Source: SIG480 sp045649265 (GTDB lineage Bacteria > Bacillota > Clostridia > Oscillospirales > JAAYXM01). From it: a stretch of DNA of 43,350 bases. The stretch is from the NCBI GenBank assembly GCA_045649265.1, contig JAZRPO010000050.1, forward strand, positions 1 to 43,350, in the 5' to 3' direction. Within the stretch, counting starts at the first letter, position 1; each line of letters starts with the position of its first letter. Under the pieces are notes generated by a model that saw only the letters and a list, made by a program, of their open reading frames with translations, did not search any database and had not been told where the DNA came from. The position numbers and the translations under genes were made by a program. Positions 1 to 7,710 of the stretch are shown piece by piece.

Positions 1-20
1 GATATGGGAGGAGGATTTTT

Positions 21-311
21 GTGGCAAAAACGTATATTGAAGAGCGAGCGATAGAGCTTGCGCATTACGTAATCGAAAATAAAAGCACGGTAAGGGAAAC
101 AGCAAAGAAGTTTTACATATCGAAATCAACCGTGCATAAAGATATAGTCGAGCGGCTTCAGGGCTTCGATAAGAACTTATATCTTGAAGTCAAGCGGGTT
201 CTTGATGAGAACAAGGCTGAGCGCCATTTGAGAGGAGGAATGGCAACAAGAAAAAAATATCGAGGCGAAGAGGCAAGTTTTTCTTCCAAAAACGATAAAA
301 AGAGTGTATAA
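21..311 (+). CDS. spoIIID: Sporulation transcriptional regulator SpoIIID
   Basis: A small DNA-binding protein of the mother cell that, in the known family, switches sigma-E genes on or off during endospore formation. The 96-residue product is near the usual length (about 85-95) and carries a helix-turn-helix at roughly residues 22-45 (ETAKKFYISKSTVHKDI), followed by the basic tail typical of SpoIIID. The start is GTG at 21, preceded by a strong GGAGGAGG ribosome binding site. A TATAAT-like hexamer overlaps the stop codon and might serve the next gene, but no good -35 is visible. Upstream neighbours lie outside the window. Family assignment is confident from the near-complete motif match. Confidence 0.95.
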   Translation: MAKTYIEERAIELAHYVIENKSTVRETAKKFYISKSTVHKDIVERLQGFDKNLYLEVKRVLDENKAERHLRGGMATRKKYRGEEASFSSKNDKKSV

Positions 312-351
312 TAATTATAAAGGAAGAAGATAAGTTACGGAGATGTTTAAA

Positions 352-768
352 ATGTCTGAATATGCAATAAAGGCAGCTCTCTTATTTCGAGAGGGGTATA
401 ATTGCGCTCAGTCGGTAGCGGGCGCATTTGCGGAGCACTTTGAAATTTCGCTTGAAATAATAACAAAGCTTGCATCCTCTTTTGGTGGGGGAGTTGCAGG
501 GCGGCGTGAGATGTGCGGCGCCGTGAGCGGTATGCTAATTGTAATAGGGCTTGGTAAGGGTGATTATCCTCCGAATGCTGCGGCAGAGAAGCAGGCTCAC
601 TATGCCTTGTGCCGTGTTGCGATAGAAAAGTTTGAGGAGAGACTCGGGACAGCGATTTGTGCGCGGCGTCTTGAATATAATAAATCGGGAAAGTACGGAG
701 TTGATTCTTGCGGCAAGGTATGTGAGATTGCAGCAGACATTGCAGCAGAAATTTTGGGTTTGAAGTAG
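352..768 (+). CDS. C_GCAxxG_C_C family redox-type protein
   Basis: A 138-residue protein of the C_GCAxxG_C_C family, a cysteine-rich group of uncertain function thought to be redox- or metal-related. Visible family features are the N-terminal NCAQ cysteine (about residue 18), the glycine-rich stretch followed by MCGAVSG (about residues 54-60), and later conserved cysteines near 87, 102 and 119-124. ATG at 352 is preferred over ATG at 343 because the GGAG at 339-342 lies 9 nt before it but directly abuts the earlier codon. It ends 9 nt before proA, so the two are probably co-transcribed. Substrate and partner cannot be told from the sequence. Confidence 0.85.
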   Translation: MSEYAIKAALLFREGYNCAQSVAGAFAEHFEISLEIITKLASSFGGGVAGRREMCGAVSGMLIVIGLGKGDYPPNAAAEKQAHYALCRVAIEKFEERLGTAICARRLEYNKSGKYGVDSCGKVCEIAADIAAEILGLK

Positions 769-777
769 GGGGATAAA

Positions 778-2025
778 ATGGATTATTTAAAGAAAATGGG
801 CGAGCGCGCCAGAATTGCGGCAAGTGCTCTTAATTTGCTTTCTGAGGAAGATAAAAAGCGTGCACTTCATGCTGCGGCAAAGAAGATATCGGAGAATTCC
901 GCAAAAATTCTCGAAGCAAATAAGGTTGATGTAAAAAGGGCAGAGGCTTCGGGGATGTCCGCCGCTCTTATTGACAGGCTGCGCCTGGATGAGGCTCGGG
1001 TTGTGCAGATGAGTGAAGGCATTGCCCAGGTTGCAGAGCTCAAATCTCCGCTTGGCGAGATTATATCAAGCTCAACACGCCCGAACGGATTGCTGATAGA
1101 GGAAAAACGTGTTCCCATCGGTGTTATAGGCATTATCTATGAATCTCGTCCGAATGTTACGGCGGATGCTTTCGCGCTTTGCTTTAAAACGGGTAACGCT
1201 GTTATCCTGCGCGGCGGAAGCGATGCGATAAGCTCCAATATTGCAATCGCCGATACTTTGCGGCAGGCGATTGCAGAATGCGGAGTGTCGTGTGATGCAA
1301 TCCAGCTTGTGACGGATACGTCAAGAGAAACTGCACGAGAGCTTATGTGTCTTAACGGATATGTAGATGTTCTTATCCCGAGAGGCGGCGCAGGTCTTAT
1401 CAAAACGGTCATAGAAACAAGCACTATCCCTGTCATAGAAACAGGAACGGGAAACTGCCATATATACATTGATGAGTCAGCTGATATTGATATGGCGAAA
1501 AATATAATAATAAACGCAAAAACGCAGCGCCTCGGAGTCTGCAACGCTTGTGAATCGCTCGTCGTTCACAGTGCGATTGCGCAACGCGCAATCCCTCAAA
1601 TTGCAGAAGCTCTCACAGAAAATGGAGTAGAAATCAGGGCAGATGAGCGTGCTTTTGAGCTTATTCCGAATGCTAAAAAGGCTCTTGAAATTGACTGGGG
1701 AAGAGAGTACCTTGACCGCATAATTTCTCTTCGCGTAGTAGACAGCCTTGACGAAGCGATTAATCATATAAATAAGTACAACACGAAGCATTCCGAGTCA
1801 ATAATAACAGAAAACAAAGAAAATGCGGAGAGGTTTCTCAATGAAATCGATGCAGCAGCAGTTTATGTGAATGCATCAACCCGCTTTACAGATGGATTTG
1901 AGTTTGGCTTTGGTGCAGAAATAGGAATAAGCACGCAAAAGCTCCATGCCCGCGGGCCAATGGGGCTTCGCGCGCTGACATCTTCAAAGTATCTCATCCA
2001 TGGCAATGGGCAGATACGTCAATAA
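778..2025 (+). CDS. proA: Glutamate-5-semialdehyde dehydrogenase (gamma-glutamyl phosphate reductase)
   Basis: Catalyses NADPH-dependent reduction of gamma-glutamyl phosphate to glutamate-5-semialdehyde, the second step of proline synthesis, in the cytoplasm. The 415-residue length matches the family. Diagnostic stretches are VPIGVIGIIYESRPNVT (about 117-133), the glycine-rich VLIPRGGAGLI, and the catalytic cysteine region QRLGVCNACESLV (about residue 255). The C-terminal FGFGAEIGISTQKLHARGP is also typical. The start has a GGGGGA ribosome binding site. The partner kinase gene proB, often adjacent, is not in this window. A hairpin terminator follows directly. Confidence 0.96.
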   Translation: MDYLKKMGERARIAASALNLLSEEDKKRALHAAAKKISENSAKILEANKVDVKRAEASGMSAALIDRLRLDEARVVQMSEGIAQVAELKSPLGEIISSSTRPNGLLIEEKRVPIGVIGIIYESRPNVTADAFALCFKTGNAVILRGGSDAISSNIAIADTLRQAIAECGVSCDAIQLVTDTSRETARELMCLNGYVDVLIPRGGAGLIKTVIETSTIPVIETGTGNCHIYIDESADIDMAKNIIINAKTQRLGVCNACESLVVHSAIAQRAIPQIAEALTENGVEIRADERAFELIPNAKKALEIDWGREYLDRIISLRVVDSLDEAINHINKYNTKHSESIITENKENAERFLNEIDAAAVYVNASTRFTDGFEFGFGAEIGISTQKLHARGPMGLRALTSSKYLIHGNGQIRQ

Positions 2026-2037
2026 AAAGTTCAAAGC

Positions 2038-2075
2038 AAATAGCTGTGGCAAATAAACTTGCCACAGCTATTTTA
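2038..2075. terminator. Bidirectional terminator between proA and the SSB-like gene
   Basis: An inverted repeat (AAATAGCTGTGGCAA at 2038, complement at 2059-2073) with a 6-nt loop. It has T-rich flanks on both sides and lies between convergent genes. Confidence 0.85.
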
Positions 2076-2083
2076 AAATCAAA

Positions 2084-2692
2084 CTATATTATTTTTTCAA
2101 AGGCAGAAACCGAAACCTCATATGTAGTGCGAATAGTTTCTTCACCGTCAACGGTTTTGGTGTATTCCCGGCTTTGCAGCCTACCGAGGAGATTTATCAT
2201 ATCTCCAGCACAAAGCTCATAAGCTCGCCTTGCATTTTGCCCCCAGACTATGAGCGGAAGATAATCAGACCTTCCGTATTTGCGGTTTATGGCAAGCATC
2301 AAATCACAGATTTCACGGCCGAGGGGAGTTTTTCTGTAAACCGGGTTTTTGCATACGGTGCCGGAGAGCTCAAGAGTGTTTTCGTACTCTTCAAAGCTTG
2401 CACGGAAGAGCTCTTTTGCAAAAGCAGAGATAATGAGCTTATTGCCGAGTTCTGTCCTTTTGTTAAAAGAGCGAAGCTCGGCTTTTATGCCGATGAAGTC
2501 GCCGACCTCCGGTGGCGGGTACAGCAGAAGTTCCTCTCTTGCAATCACCGGAATTTCGTCAAAGGTTCCCGAAAGTCGCTTTGTAAGCAGTGTAAACGTA
2601 TAAAACTTTACATCGTGCGATTCGTGAGAAAAAGAAGGCTTGCTCCCGAGTGTGCCACTGAGAATCAGCGAGTTATTAGTGAGATTTTCCAT
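2084..2692 (-). CDS. Tandem-OB-fold single-stranded DNA-binding-like protein
   Basis: A 202-residue protein that appears to contain two SSB/OB-fold domains. The second half (about 105-195) has clear SSB features: LSGTVCKNPVYRKTPLGREICDLML, LPLIVWG and GDMINLLGRLQSREY. The first half (about 8-95) shows the same plan more weakly, with LSGTLGSKPSF near its start. Ordinary bacterial SSBs have one OB fold and an acidic, phenylalanine-ending tail that recruits partners. This protein ends in AFEKII and lacks that tail, so it is probably an accessory SSB paralogue rather than the replicative one. RBS AGAGGTGG precedes ATG 2692. The 78-nt gap from the upstream gene on the same strand allows one operon. 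Confidence 0.75.
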   Translation of the reverse strand: MENLTNNSLILSGTLGSKPSFSHESHDVKFYTFTLLTKRLSGTFDEIPVIAREELLLYPPPEVGDFIGIKAELRSFNKRTELGNKLIISAFAKELFRASFEEYENTLELSGTVCKNPVYRKTPLGREICDLMLAINRKYGRSDYLPLIVWGQNARRAYELCAGDMINLLGRLQSREYTKTVDGEETIRTTYEVSVSAFEKII

Positions 2693-2770
2693 ATTTCCAC
2701 CTCTTTGTAGTTAATAGTTTTATATTTTGCTGATAAAGTATATTTACAAAGGGTGAGAAATATAACAGGA

Positions 2771-3235
2771 CTAAAATGAAAAATTCAGATTTGATATCTC
2801 GCTTGTCGGTGTTCCGAGCGCAAGAAGCAGCGAAACAAGCCCCAAAACTTCTTGTGCGAACTCACCGTTTTTGATGTTGACCATAAGCTCTTGTTCTTCG
2901 AGAGTGTGCCCGCATATATCATTTATTTTTCTTTGAAGTGATACCGCGAGCTTTGAACCAACAAGGCTTGATGCGGTGATGGTGTTTTTCCTGCACAGGC
3001 CATAGGATATGAGGCTTTGTGCCGATATTGACGAAAAAATCCGGCGGTTGAGCGAATCGGGCGCAATAACTATATTTGAAGCGATTGGAGTGGGGCACTT
3101 TTTGAAGCTGTCGGAAAGCAGAGCGATATCGAGCTTAACGCTTTGTGGGTTTGTGGCAAGCGCACAGTTTGTGAGTTTCAGTGCCGCACGCGACAGAGGG
3201 AAATTCTTATCCTCAAAAATACCGACATAAACCAT
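2771..3235 (-). CDS. Conserved-looking hypothetical protein
   Basis: A 154-residue protein I do not recognise by function. It starts MVYVGIFEDKN, has no signal peptide or clear membrane segment, and contains an SSLVGSKLAVSLQRKI segment (about 90-105) and a hydrophobic C-terminal helix (LGLVSLLLALG). The start at 3235 is supported by AAGGGG, 8 nt upstream. An in-frame ATG at 3253 has no such site. Codon use resembles the neighbours, and the reading frame is open with no better gene on the other strand, so it is probably real. It sits upstream of the SSB-like gene in the same orientation and diverges from pepF. Confidence 0.65.
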   Translation of the reverse strand: MVYVGIFEDKNFPLSRAALKLTNCALATNPQSVKLDIALLSDSFKKCPTPIASNIVIAPDSLNRRIFSSISAQSLISYGLCRKNTITASSLVGSKLAVSLQRKINDICGHTLEEQELMVNIKNGEFAQEVLGLVSLLLALGTPTSEISNLNFSF

Positions 3236-3345
3236 AAAACAAACCCCTTGCATAGTAATTCACACATATGATATCATTTAGTGGCAATACTTAATTATTG
3301 TTTGGATTTTAATAAAAAATATTCTTATAGCCGGAGGGAAAAGAC

Positions 3346-5139
3346 GTGTCACAGGTTAAAGAAAGAAACGAAATTGATTCGAAGTACAAATGGAAGCTTG
3401 AAGATATATTTGAAAGTGACGAAGCGTGGGAAGCTGCTTTTTCGGGGCTTCGCTTTCGTGCTGAAAATTTCAGCAAAAACAAGGGCAGGGTTACTGAAAA
3501 TGCAGCGATGCTCTCAAATAGTATCCGCGAGCTTGACGAAATCGGTGAGGACCTTTTGTCTGTTGCGGTATATGCGGCAATGCGTCGCGATGAGGATAAC
3601 TCCGTTGCTAAACACCGCGCAATGGCAGACCGCGCAGGCGAGCTTGAAAGCCAGGTTATGGGATTCTGCTCGTTTTTTGAGCCGGAGATTGTCGAATGCG
3701 GGAAGCAAAAAATCGAGAGCTTTATGGCAGAATCGCAGGAGCTCTCCGTTTATCGCAAGTATTTTGAAAATCTCTTTCGTGAAGCTGAGCATATTCTTGA
3801 TGCCACGAGCGAAAAGCTTCTTGCAATGTCTGCTCCCATGGGAGACGCGGCTCACGAAATTTTCAGGGCGATGAATAATGCTGATATTGTGTTCGATAAG
3901 GTTTGCGACAGCAACGGTAATTTTCATGAGCTTACGCACGGCAGATACGGTGTGCTTCTTGAAAGCCGTGACAGAACTCTTCGCAAGGCGTCATATGATT
4001 CTATGTATGCTCAGTATAAGAAATACAAAAATACCTTTGCGGCGACATATGCATCAAGTGTAAAAAGCGACCTTTTCTATGCAAAAGCGCGCAAATATGA
4101 AAGCACAATCGATATGCGCCTTTCTGACAGCTGCGTGTCAGAAAGTGTTTATGACGGGATTATCGACGAGGTTACAAAGGGCATACCTTCGCTGTCGGAG
4201 TATCTTGACCTTGCGAGGAAAACGCTTGGCGAAAAAGAGCTTTGTATGTATGATCTCTACACTCCCATTGTCCCGGCCGATGATAAAAGCATCCCTTATG
4301 AAGCTGCGTGCGAGCTTGTCCTGAAAGCTGTCCAACCATTGGGAGAACAATATGTCACTGATATGAGGAGGGCATTTTCTGAGGGCTGGGTAGACGTCTA
4401 TGAAAACCGTGAAAAAACTCCTGGCGCATATTCGTGGGGCGATAATATTCACCATCCGTTTGTGCTTATGAACTATCAGGGGAAAACGGAGGATGTATTC
4501 ACCCTTGCCCACGAAATGGGGCACGCAATGCACTCTTACTACACGAACAAAACACAGCCGTCAATATACCGCAACTATAAAATATTTGTTGCAGAGGTTG
4601 CAAGTACGGTAAACGAAAATCTCCTCCTTGAATACCTTTTGAAGGATGCAAGCGGCGATAGGCGCGCGTACCTGCTCGGCAGGCGGCTCGAAGCGATAAG
4701 GACAACATTCTTCCGCCAGACAATGTTTGCAGAGTTTGAAAAGCAGAGCCATGCGGCATACGCAAACGGTGAGGCGCTCACAGCGGATACACTCTGCGAT
4801 ATGTATGCAAAGCTGAACGAAAAGTATTACGGTCAAGTGTGTCTGTGTGATGAGAACATCTCATATGAATGGGCGAGGATTCCGCATTTTTACACAAGCT
4901 TTTATGTTTATCAGTATGCAACCGGGTTTGCTGCGGCAACACGGATAAAAGAGCTTGTGCTCTCTTCCTCTCAAAATGTAGAGAAATATATGGATTTTCT
5001 CAAAAGTGGAAACTCCGATTATCCGCTTGAGCTCCTAAAAAAAACCGGTATAGACCTCACAGATGGGAAAGCGGCGCAGAGCGTTATCCGTGATATGCAA
5101 TCCTCGGTTTCAGAGCTCCGTTTCATTTTGGACAAATAA
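3346..5139 (+). CDS. pepF: Oligoendopeptidase F (M3 family zinc peptidase)
   Basis: A cytoplasmic zinc metallopeptidase that cleaves short peptides, usually 7-17 residues, for peptide turnover. The 597-residue length fits PepF. The zinc site is the HEMGHAMHSYY motif (HExxH, encoded near 4512-4544), with the downstream glutamate in the VAEVASTVNEN segment. The start is GTG at 3346, preceded by GGAGGG at a good distance. No signal peptide is visible, consistent with cytoplasmic action. The gene diverges from the hypothetical gene at 3235, and the small membrane peptide and spoVM genes follow. Confidence 0.95.
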   Translation: MSQVKERNEIDSKYKWKLEDIFESDEAWEAAFSGLRFRAENFSKNKGRVTENAAMLSNSIRELDEIGEDLLSVAVYAAMRRDEDNSVAKHRAMADRAGELESQVMGFCSFFEPEIVECGKQKIESFMAESQELSVYRKYFENLFREAEHILDATSEKLLAMSAPMGDAAHEIFRAMNNADIVFDKVCDSNGNFHELTHGRYGVLLESRDRTLRKASYDSMYAQYKKYKNTFAATYASSVKSDLFYAKARKYESTIDMRLSDSCVSESVYDGIIDEVTKGIPSLSEYLDLARKTLGEKELCMYDLYTPIVPADDKSIPYEAACELVLKAVQPLGEQYVTDMRRAFSEGWVDVYENREKTPGAYSWGDNIHHPFVLMNYQGKTEDVFTLAHEMGHAMHSYYTNKTQPSIYRNYKIFVAEVASTVNENLLLEYLLKDASGDRRAYLLGRRLEAIRTTFFRQTMFAEFEKQSHAAYANGEALTADTLCDMYAKLNEKYYGQVCLCDENISYEWARIPHFYTSFYVYQYATGFAAATRIKELVLSSSQNVEKYMDFLKSGNSDYPLELLKKTGIDLTDGKAAQSVIRDMQSSVSELRFILDK

Positions 5140-5207
5140 TTCAAAGAGGGACAAATCACATATTTTCCGCACTTTGCGTAGAATAAAGCAAAGGCGGTGA
5201 TGGATAA

Positions 5208-5354
5208 ATGTGCAGAAGAAGCGGTGGTATATATGTCCTGTGCTCCATAGCAATAGCAGTCGGGATTCTTCTTGCCACAGTTTTTCCGTCAGGATTTCTT
5301 GTATTTATTCTGTGCGTTCTGCTTGTTGCAATGGGCATTCTGATGCTTATATAA
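5208..5354 (+). CDS. Small membrane peptide upstream of spoVM (48 aa)
   Basis: A 48-residue open reading frame starting MCRRSGGIYV. It is almost entirely two hydrophobic stretches (about 8-26 and 29-48) separated by the short turn FPSG, so it should be a membrane hairpin. AAGGCGGTG lies upstream of ATG 5208 at a reasonable distance. The stop codon is 13 nt before the spoVM start, and the spoVM ribosome binding site begins right after it, suggesting coupled expression. I recall similar Cys-Arg-Arg two-helix peptides in Clostridia but know no assigned function. The spoVM context suggests a sporulation membrane role; that is inference. Confidence 0.7.
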   Translation: MCRRSGGIYVLCSIAIAVGILLATVFPSGFLVFILCVLLVAMGILMLI

Positions 5355-5367
5355 CGGAGGTGGCATT

Positions 5368-5442
5368 GTGAAAATTGTAGTTGTAAAAGCTCCAAAGTCA
5401 ATGGTGGGAATACTTAAAAGGATGTTCAAGATAGAAGAGTAG
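5368..5442 (+). CDS. spoVM: Stage V sporulation protein SpoVM (24 aa)
   Basis: A 24-residue amphipathic peptide, MKIVVVKAPKSMVGILKRMFKIEE, read with GTG as Met. It aligns in plan with Bacillus subtilis SpoVM (26 residues): a short hydrophobic start, a Lys-x-Pro-Lys, then a helix with hydrophobic and lysine faces. In that organism it recognises the curvature of the forespore membrane and anchors the spore coat basement ATPase SpoIVA. GGAGG lies 7 nt before GTG 5368. A strong terminator follows immediately. The proline near residue 9, important in SpoVM, is present. Confidence 0.88.
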   Translation: MKIVVVKAPKSMVGILKRMFKIEE

Positions 5443-5478
5443 CAAAAAGCCTTGAAGCTTGGCTTCAAGGCTTTTTCC
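5443..5478 (+). terminator. Rho-independent terminator after spoVM
   Basis: AAAAAGCCTTGAAG pairs with CTTCAAGGCTTTTT across a short loop, ending in a T run. It closes the pepF to spoVM stretch. Confidence 0.92.
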
Positions 5479-5516
5479 GTGTCGTGGTTTTTTATCTTTC
5501 CTTTTTTTTACAAAAA

Positions 5517-5525
5517 TGTTATAAT
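5517..5525 (+). promoter_or_regulatory. Extended -10 promoter for the SDR gene
   Basis: TGTTATAAT is a perfect extended -10 element about 43 nt before the start codon at 5568. The -35 region is weak, which is common for extended -10 promoters. Confidence 0.55.
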
Positions 5526-5567
5526 GTTCTACACAACATATTTTATAATGTAATGGAGTGATTTAAA

Positions 5568-6311
5568 ATGTTAAAAGGTAAAATTGCCGTTGTTACCGGT
5601 GGTACTCGTGGCATTGGCTATGCAATAGTCAAAAAATTTCTTGAAAACGGTGCAACCGTCGTTCTTTTCGGTTCAAGACAGGAGACTGTAGATAAGGCAC
5701 TAGAGTCTCTTCATGCAGAAAATGTACAGTGGCCTGTCAGCGGTGACTGCCCGAATCTGTCAGACCCTGTTGCAGTTGAGGAGGCAATAGAAAAGATTCA
5801 CAAGGAGTTTAGCAGAATCGACATTCTTGTAAACAATGCAGGTATATCAGACAGCACTCCGATAGATAACTACACTGCCGAGCAGTTTAATAAGGTTATG
5901 GACCTTAACGTAAACGCGATTATGAACGCCATTATCCCGACGGTAAAGTTTATGAAAGAATCCGGCGGTGGAAACATCATAAATACGAGTTCGATGGTAA
6001 GTCTCTGCGGACAGAGAAGCGGTGTTGCATACCCCACGAGTAAATATGCAGTAAATGGTATGACCTGGTCTCTTGCGCGCGAGCTTGCTCCGTTCAACAT
6101 CCGCGTAAACGCTGTTGCCCCCGGCATCACAAAGACGGATATGGTCGCAGCGCTTCCTGAGAATATGATAGCTCCGCTTATAAATTCTATCCCGCTCCGC
6201 CGTATCGGCGAGCCCGAGGAGATCGCAAACGCATTTCTCTTCCTCGCAAGCGATATGTCAAGCTATGTCACGGGCGAAATTCTCTCCGTTGACGGAGCAA
6301 TGAGAACATAA
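5568..6311 (+). CDS. SDR-family oxidoreductase (FabG / BaiA-like)
   Basis: A 247-residue classical short-chain dehydrogenase/reductase. It has the nucleotide-binding TGGTRGIG (10-17), NNAGI (89-93), a catalytic serine near 141-142, and the YPTSK pair Tyr155/Lys159. The end SVDGAMRT is typical. By memory it resembles the bile-acid 3alpha-hydroxysteroid dehydrogenase BaiA (similar VVLFGSRQETVDKAL block and C-terminal SVDGAyR) at least as much as the fatty-acid enzyme FabG. It stands alone between two terminators, outside any fatty-acid or bai cluster, so the substrate is open. Arg37 after the second strand favours NADP(H) over NAD(H); this is inference. Confidence 0.85.
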   Translation: MLKGKIAVVTGGTRGIGYAIVKKFLENGATVVLFGSRQETVDKALESLHAENVQWPVSGDCPNLSDPVAVEEAIEKIHKEFSRIDILVNNAGISDSTPIDNYTAEQFNKVMDLNVNAIMNAIIPTVKFMKESGGGNIINTSSMVSLCGQRSGVAYPTSKYAVNGMTWSLARELAPFNIRVNAVAPGITKTDMVAALPENMIAPLINSIPLRRIGEPEEIANAFLFLASDMSSYVTGEILSVDGAMRT

Positions 6312-6328
6312 TTTCAGAATACAAACGA

Positions 6329-6363
6329 CAAAAAGCCTTGAAAACAAACGTTTTCAAGGCTTT

Positions 6364-6365
<2 letters not shown>
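6329..6365. terminator. Terminator between the SDR gene and the tRNA pair
   Basis: AAAAGCCTTGAAAAC and GTTTTCAAGGCTTTT form a long perfect stem with a 4-nt loop. It can act on both strands and ends at the 3' end of the minus-strand tRNA-Thr. Confidence 0.9.
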
Positions 6366-6439
<74 letters not shown>

Positions 6440-6442
6440 AAA

Positions 6443-6519
6443 TGGCGACCCGGATGGGGCTCGAACCCACGACCTCTAGCGTGACAGGCTAGCGTTCTAA
6501 CCAACTGAACTACCGGGCC
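6443..6519 (-). tRNA. tRNA-Asp (anticodon GTC)
   Basis: A complete 77-nt cloverleaf with encoded CCA. The acceptor GGCCCGG pairs with CCGGGTC, the anticodon loop CTGTCAC gives GTC, and the T arm is GTGGGTTCGAGCCCCAT. It is first in a two-tRNA transcript with tRNA-Thr. Confidence 0.96.
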
Positions 6520-6539
6520 GGATGTTCTCACGCTTAAAC

Positions 6540-6568
6540 ATTATACCGATTTCACGATTAAAAGTCAA
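6540..6568 (-). promoter_or_regulatory. Promoter of the tRNA-Asp/tRNA-Thr unit
   Basis: On the minus strand TTGACT (6568-6563), a 17-nt spacer and TATAAT (6545-6540), about 20 nt upstream of the tRNA-Asp 5' end. This is a near-consensus sigma-A promoter. Confidence 0.88.
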
Positions 6569-6603
6569 TAGAAAAGATGAAAAAATTCGTGATATAATGT
6601 TCG

Positions 6604-6634
6604 ATAGTCAATGATGGTGACACTTGAAGTAAAA
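6604..6634 (+). repeat. Left copy of a 31-bp inverted repeat flanking PAP2/SPFH
   Basis: Begins ATAGTCAATGATGG and continues TGACACTTGAAGTAAAA. Its reverse complement recurs at 8769-8800 with a single extra base. It lies downstream of the PAP2 gene. Confidence 0.9.
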
Positions 6635-6692
6635 TAAAACCAATCCACTTCTTTTTATTTGTCACTCATCAATTATATCACAACATGCGTTT

Positions 6693-7604
6693 TTATTTAC
6701 CTTTCGGATATATCTTAAAAGTCATTGGCCAGATGCAAACTGCGAAAAACGCAATAAGAAAGTATCTCACGCCGTGCGAAATATAATGCCCTGAAAACAG
6801 TATAAAAAGAGGATTTTTCAGAGCTTCCTTAATTACAAATGTCATTACAAATCCAAGAATAAGTTTAGTGAGTTGCCCCCACCATACGCAATCGGTTTCA
6901 AACTTTGTGTATTTCACATCAATTATATACGAAATCCATACAGCCAAGAGCACACCAATTACCTTCCAGCCGTTTTGAAGGCTTTCTGAAATATAAAACA
7001 GCTCGACATCAGCCGGAAACCGGTAAAACGAAACAAAAGCCATATATGCAGCGCAGAGTGCGAGAATCGCAGCATAAGCAAGACTCATTTTTCTCACGCT
7101 ACCATAGGACTTCTCGAAAAGTCTATGTATGAGAAAGACCAAAGCCGCAGACAGAGCGATTCCCGCAATAACGTCTGACGGTGTATGAGCGCCGAGATAC
7201 ATCCGCGAAAACGCCACAAGCAGAATAATAATTACGCAGAGAATTTGGATTGAGAATTTCTTGAAAAACCTTGCTATTCCGCCATATATGCTTGTTGCAA
7301 TCTGGGTATGCCCACTCGGGAAAGAGTAGCCCAAGGCTGAAGCCTTTGCAGACTCCACAAGCGATATTTCAGGAGAGGCAACCCACGGTCGCGGAACTCT
7401 GAAAACTATTTTCAAAAAGAAGTTCGAAATAAGAGTTGTTATGCCGAGTGTGCACAGATAATAGCCATGCTTTTTATTGAAGCACCATATGAACAAAAAG
7501 CTTATCAAAAGAAGCGGGGCTTCTTCACCAAGCCGTGTGACTGCCGAAAAAAAGAAATCGAGGGCGGGGCTTCTGCTTTCTTGCAAAATTGCTAAAAACT
7601 CCAT
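6693..7604 (-). CDS. PAP2-family membrane phosphatase
   Basis: A 303-residue integral membrane protein of the type 2 phosphatidic acid phosphatase family, which hydrolyses lipid phosphates such as undecaprenyl diphosphate or phosphatidate. All three motifs are intact: K65-x6-R72-P73, P96-S-G-H99, and S133-R-x3-G138-x-H140-x3-D144. About eight membrane helices are visible. The C-terminal half after residue 160 is an extra hydrophobic domain beyond the minimal catalytic core. ATG 7604 is chosen because GTGGAG sits 7-8 nt upstream; an in-frame ATG at 7643 lacks a site. It is downstream of the SPFH gene on the same strand, with a hairpin between them. Confidence 0.9.
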   Translation of the reverse strand: MEFLAILQESRSPALDFFFSAVTRLGEEAPLLLISFLFIWCFNKKHGYYLCTLGITTLISNFFLKIVFRVPRPWVASPEISLVESAKASALGYSFPSGHTQIATSIYGGIARFFKKFSIQILCVIIILLVAFSRMYLGAHTPSDVIAGIALSAALVFLIHRLFEKSYGSVRKMSLAYAAILALCAAYMAFVSFYRFPADVELFYISESLQNGWKVIGVLLAVWISYIIDVKYTKFETDCVWWGQLTKLILGFVMTFVIKEALKNPLFILFSGHYISHGVRYFLIAFFAVCIWPMTFKIYPKGK

Positions 7605-7663
7605 ACTATCACTCCACTTTATAATAAAAAAGCGAAAAAACAAACTCTGTTTTTCCTATGCCA

Positions 7664-7698
7664 ATACAGAACCCGAAAAGCTTCGGGTTCTGTATTTC
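7664..7698. terminator. Hairpin between the SPFH and PAP2 genes
   Basis: AATACAGAACCCGAA pairs perfectly with TTCGGGTTCTGTATT around a 5-nt loop. The T run is poor on the minus strand, so it may be a partial terminator or an RNA-stability element limiting PAP2 expression. Confidence 0.6.
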
Positions 7699-7710
7699 TC
7701 ATATCAAGGG

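Noticed and set aside
3514..3939. A minus-strand frame within pepF
   Set aside because: It is antisense to a well-supported peptidase gene, with no RBS.
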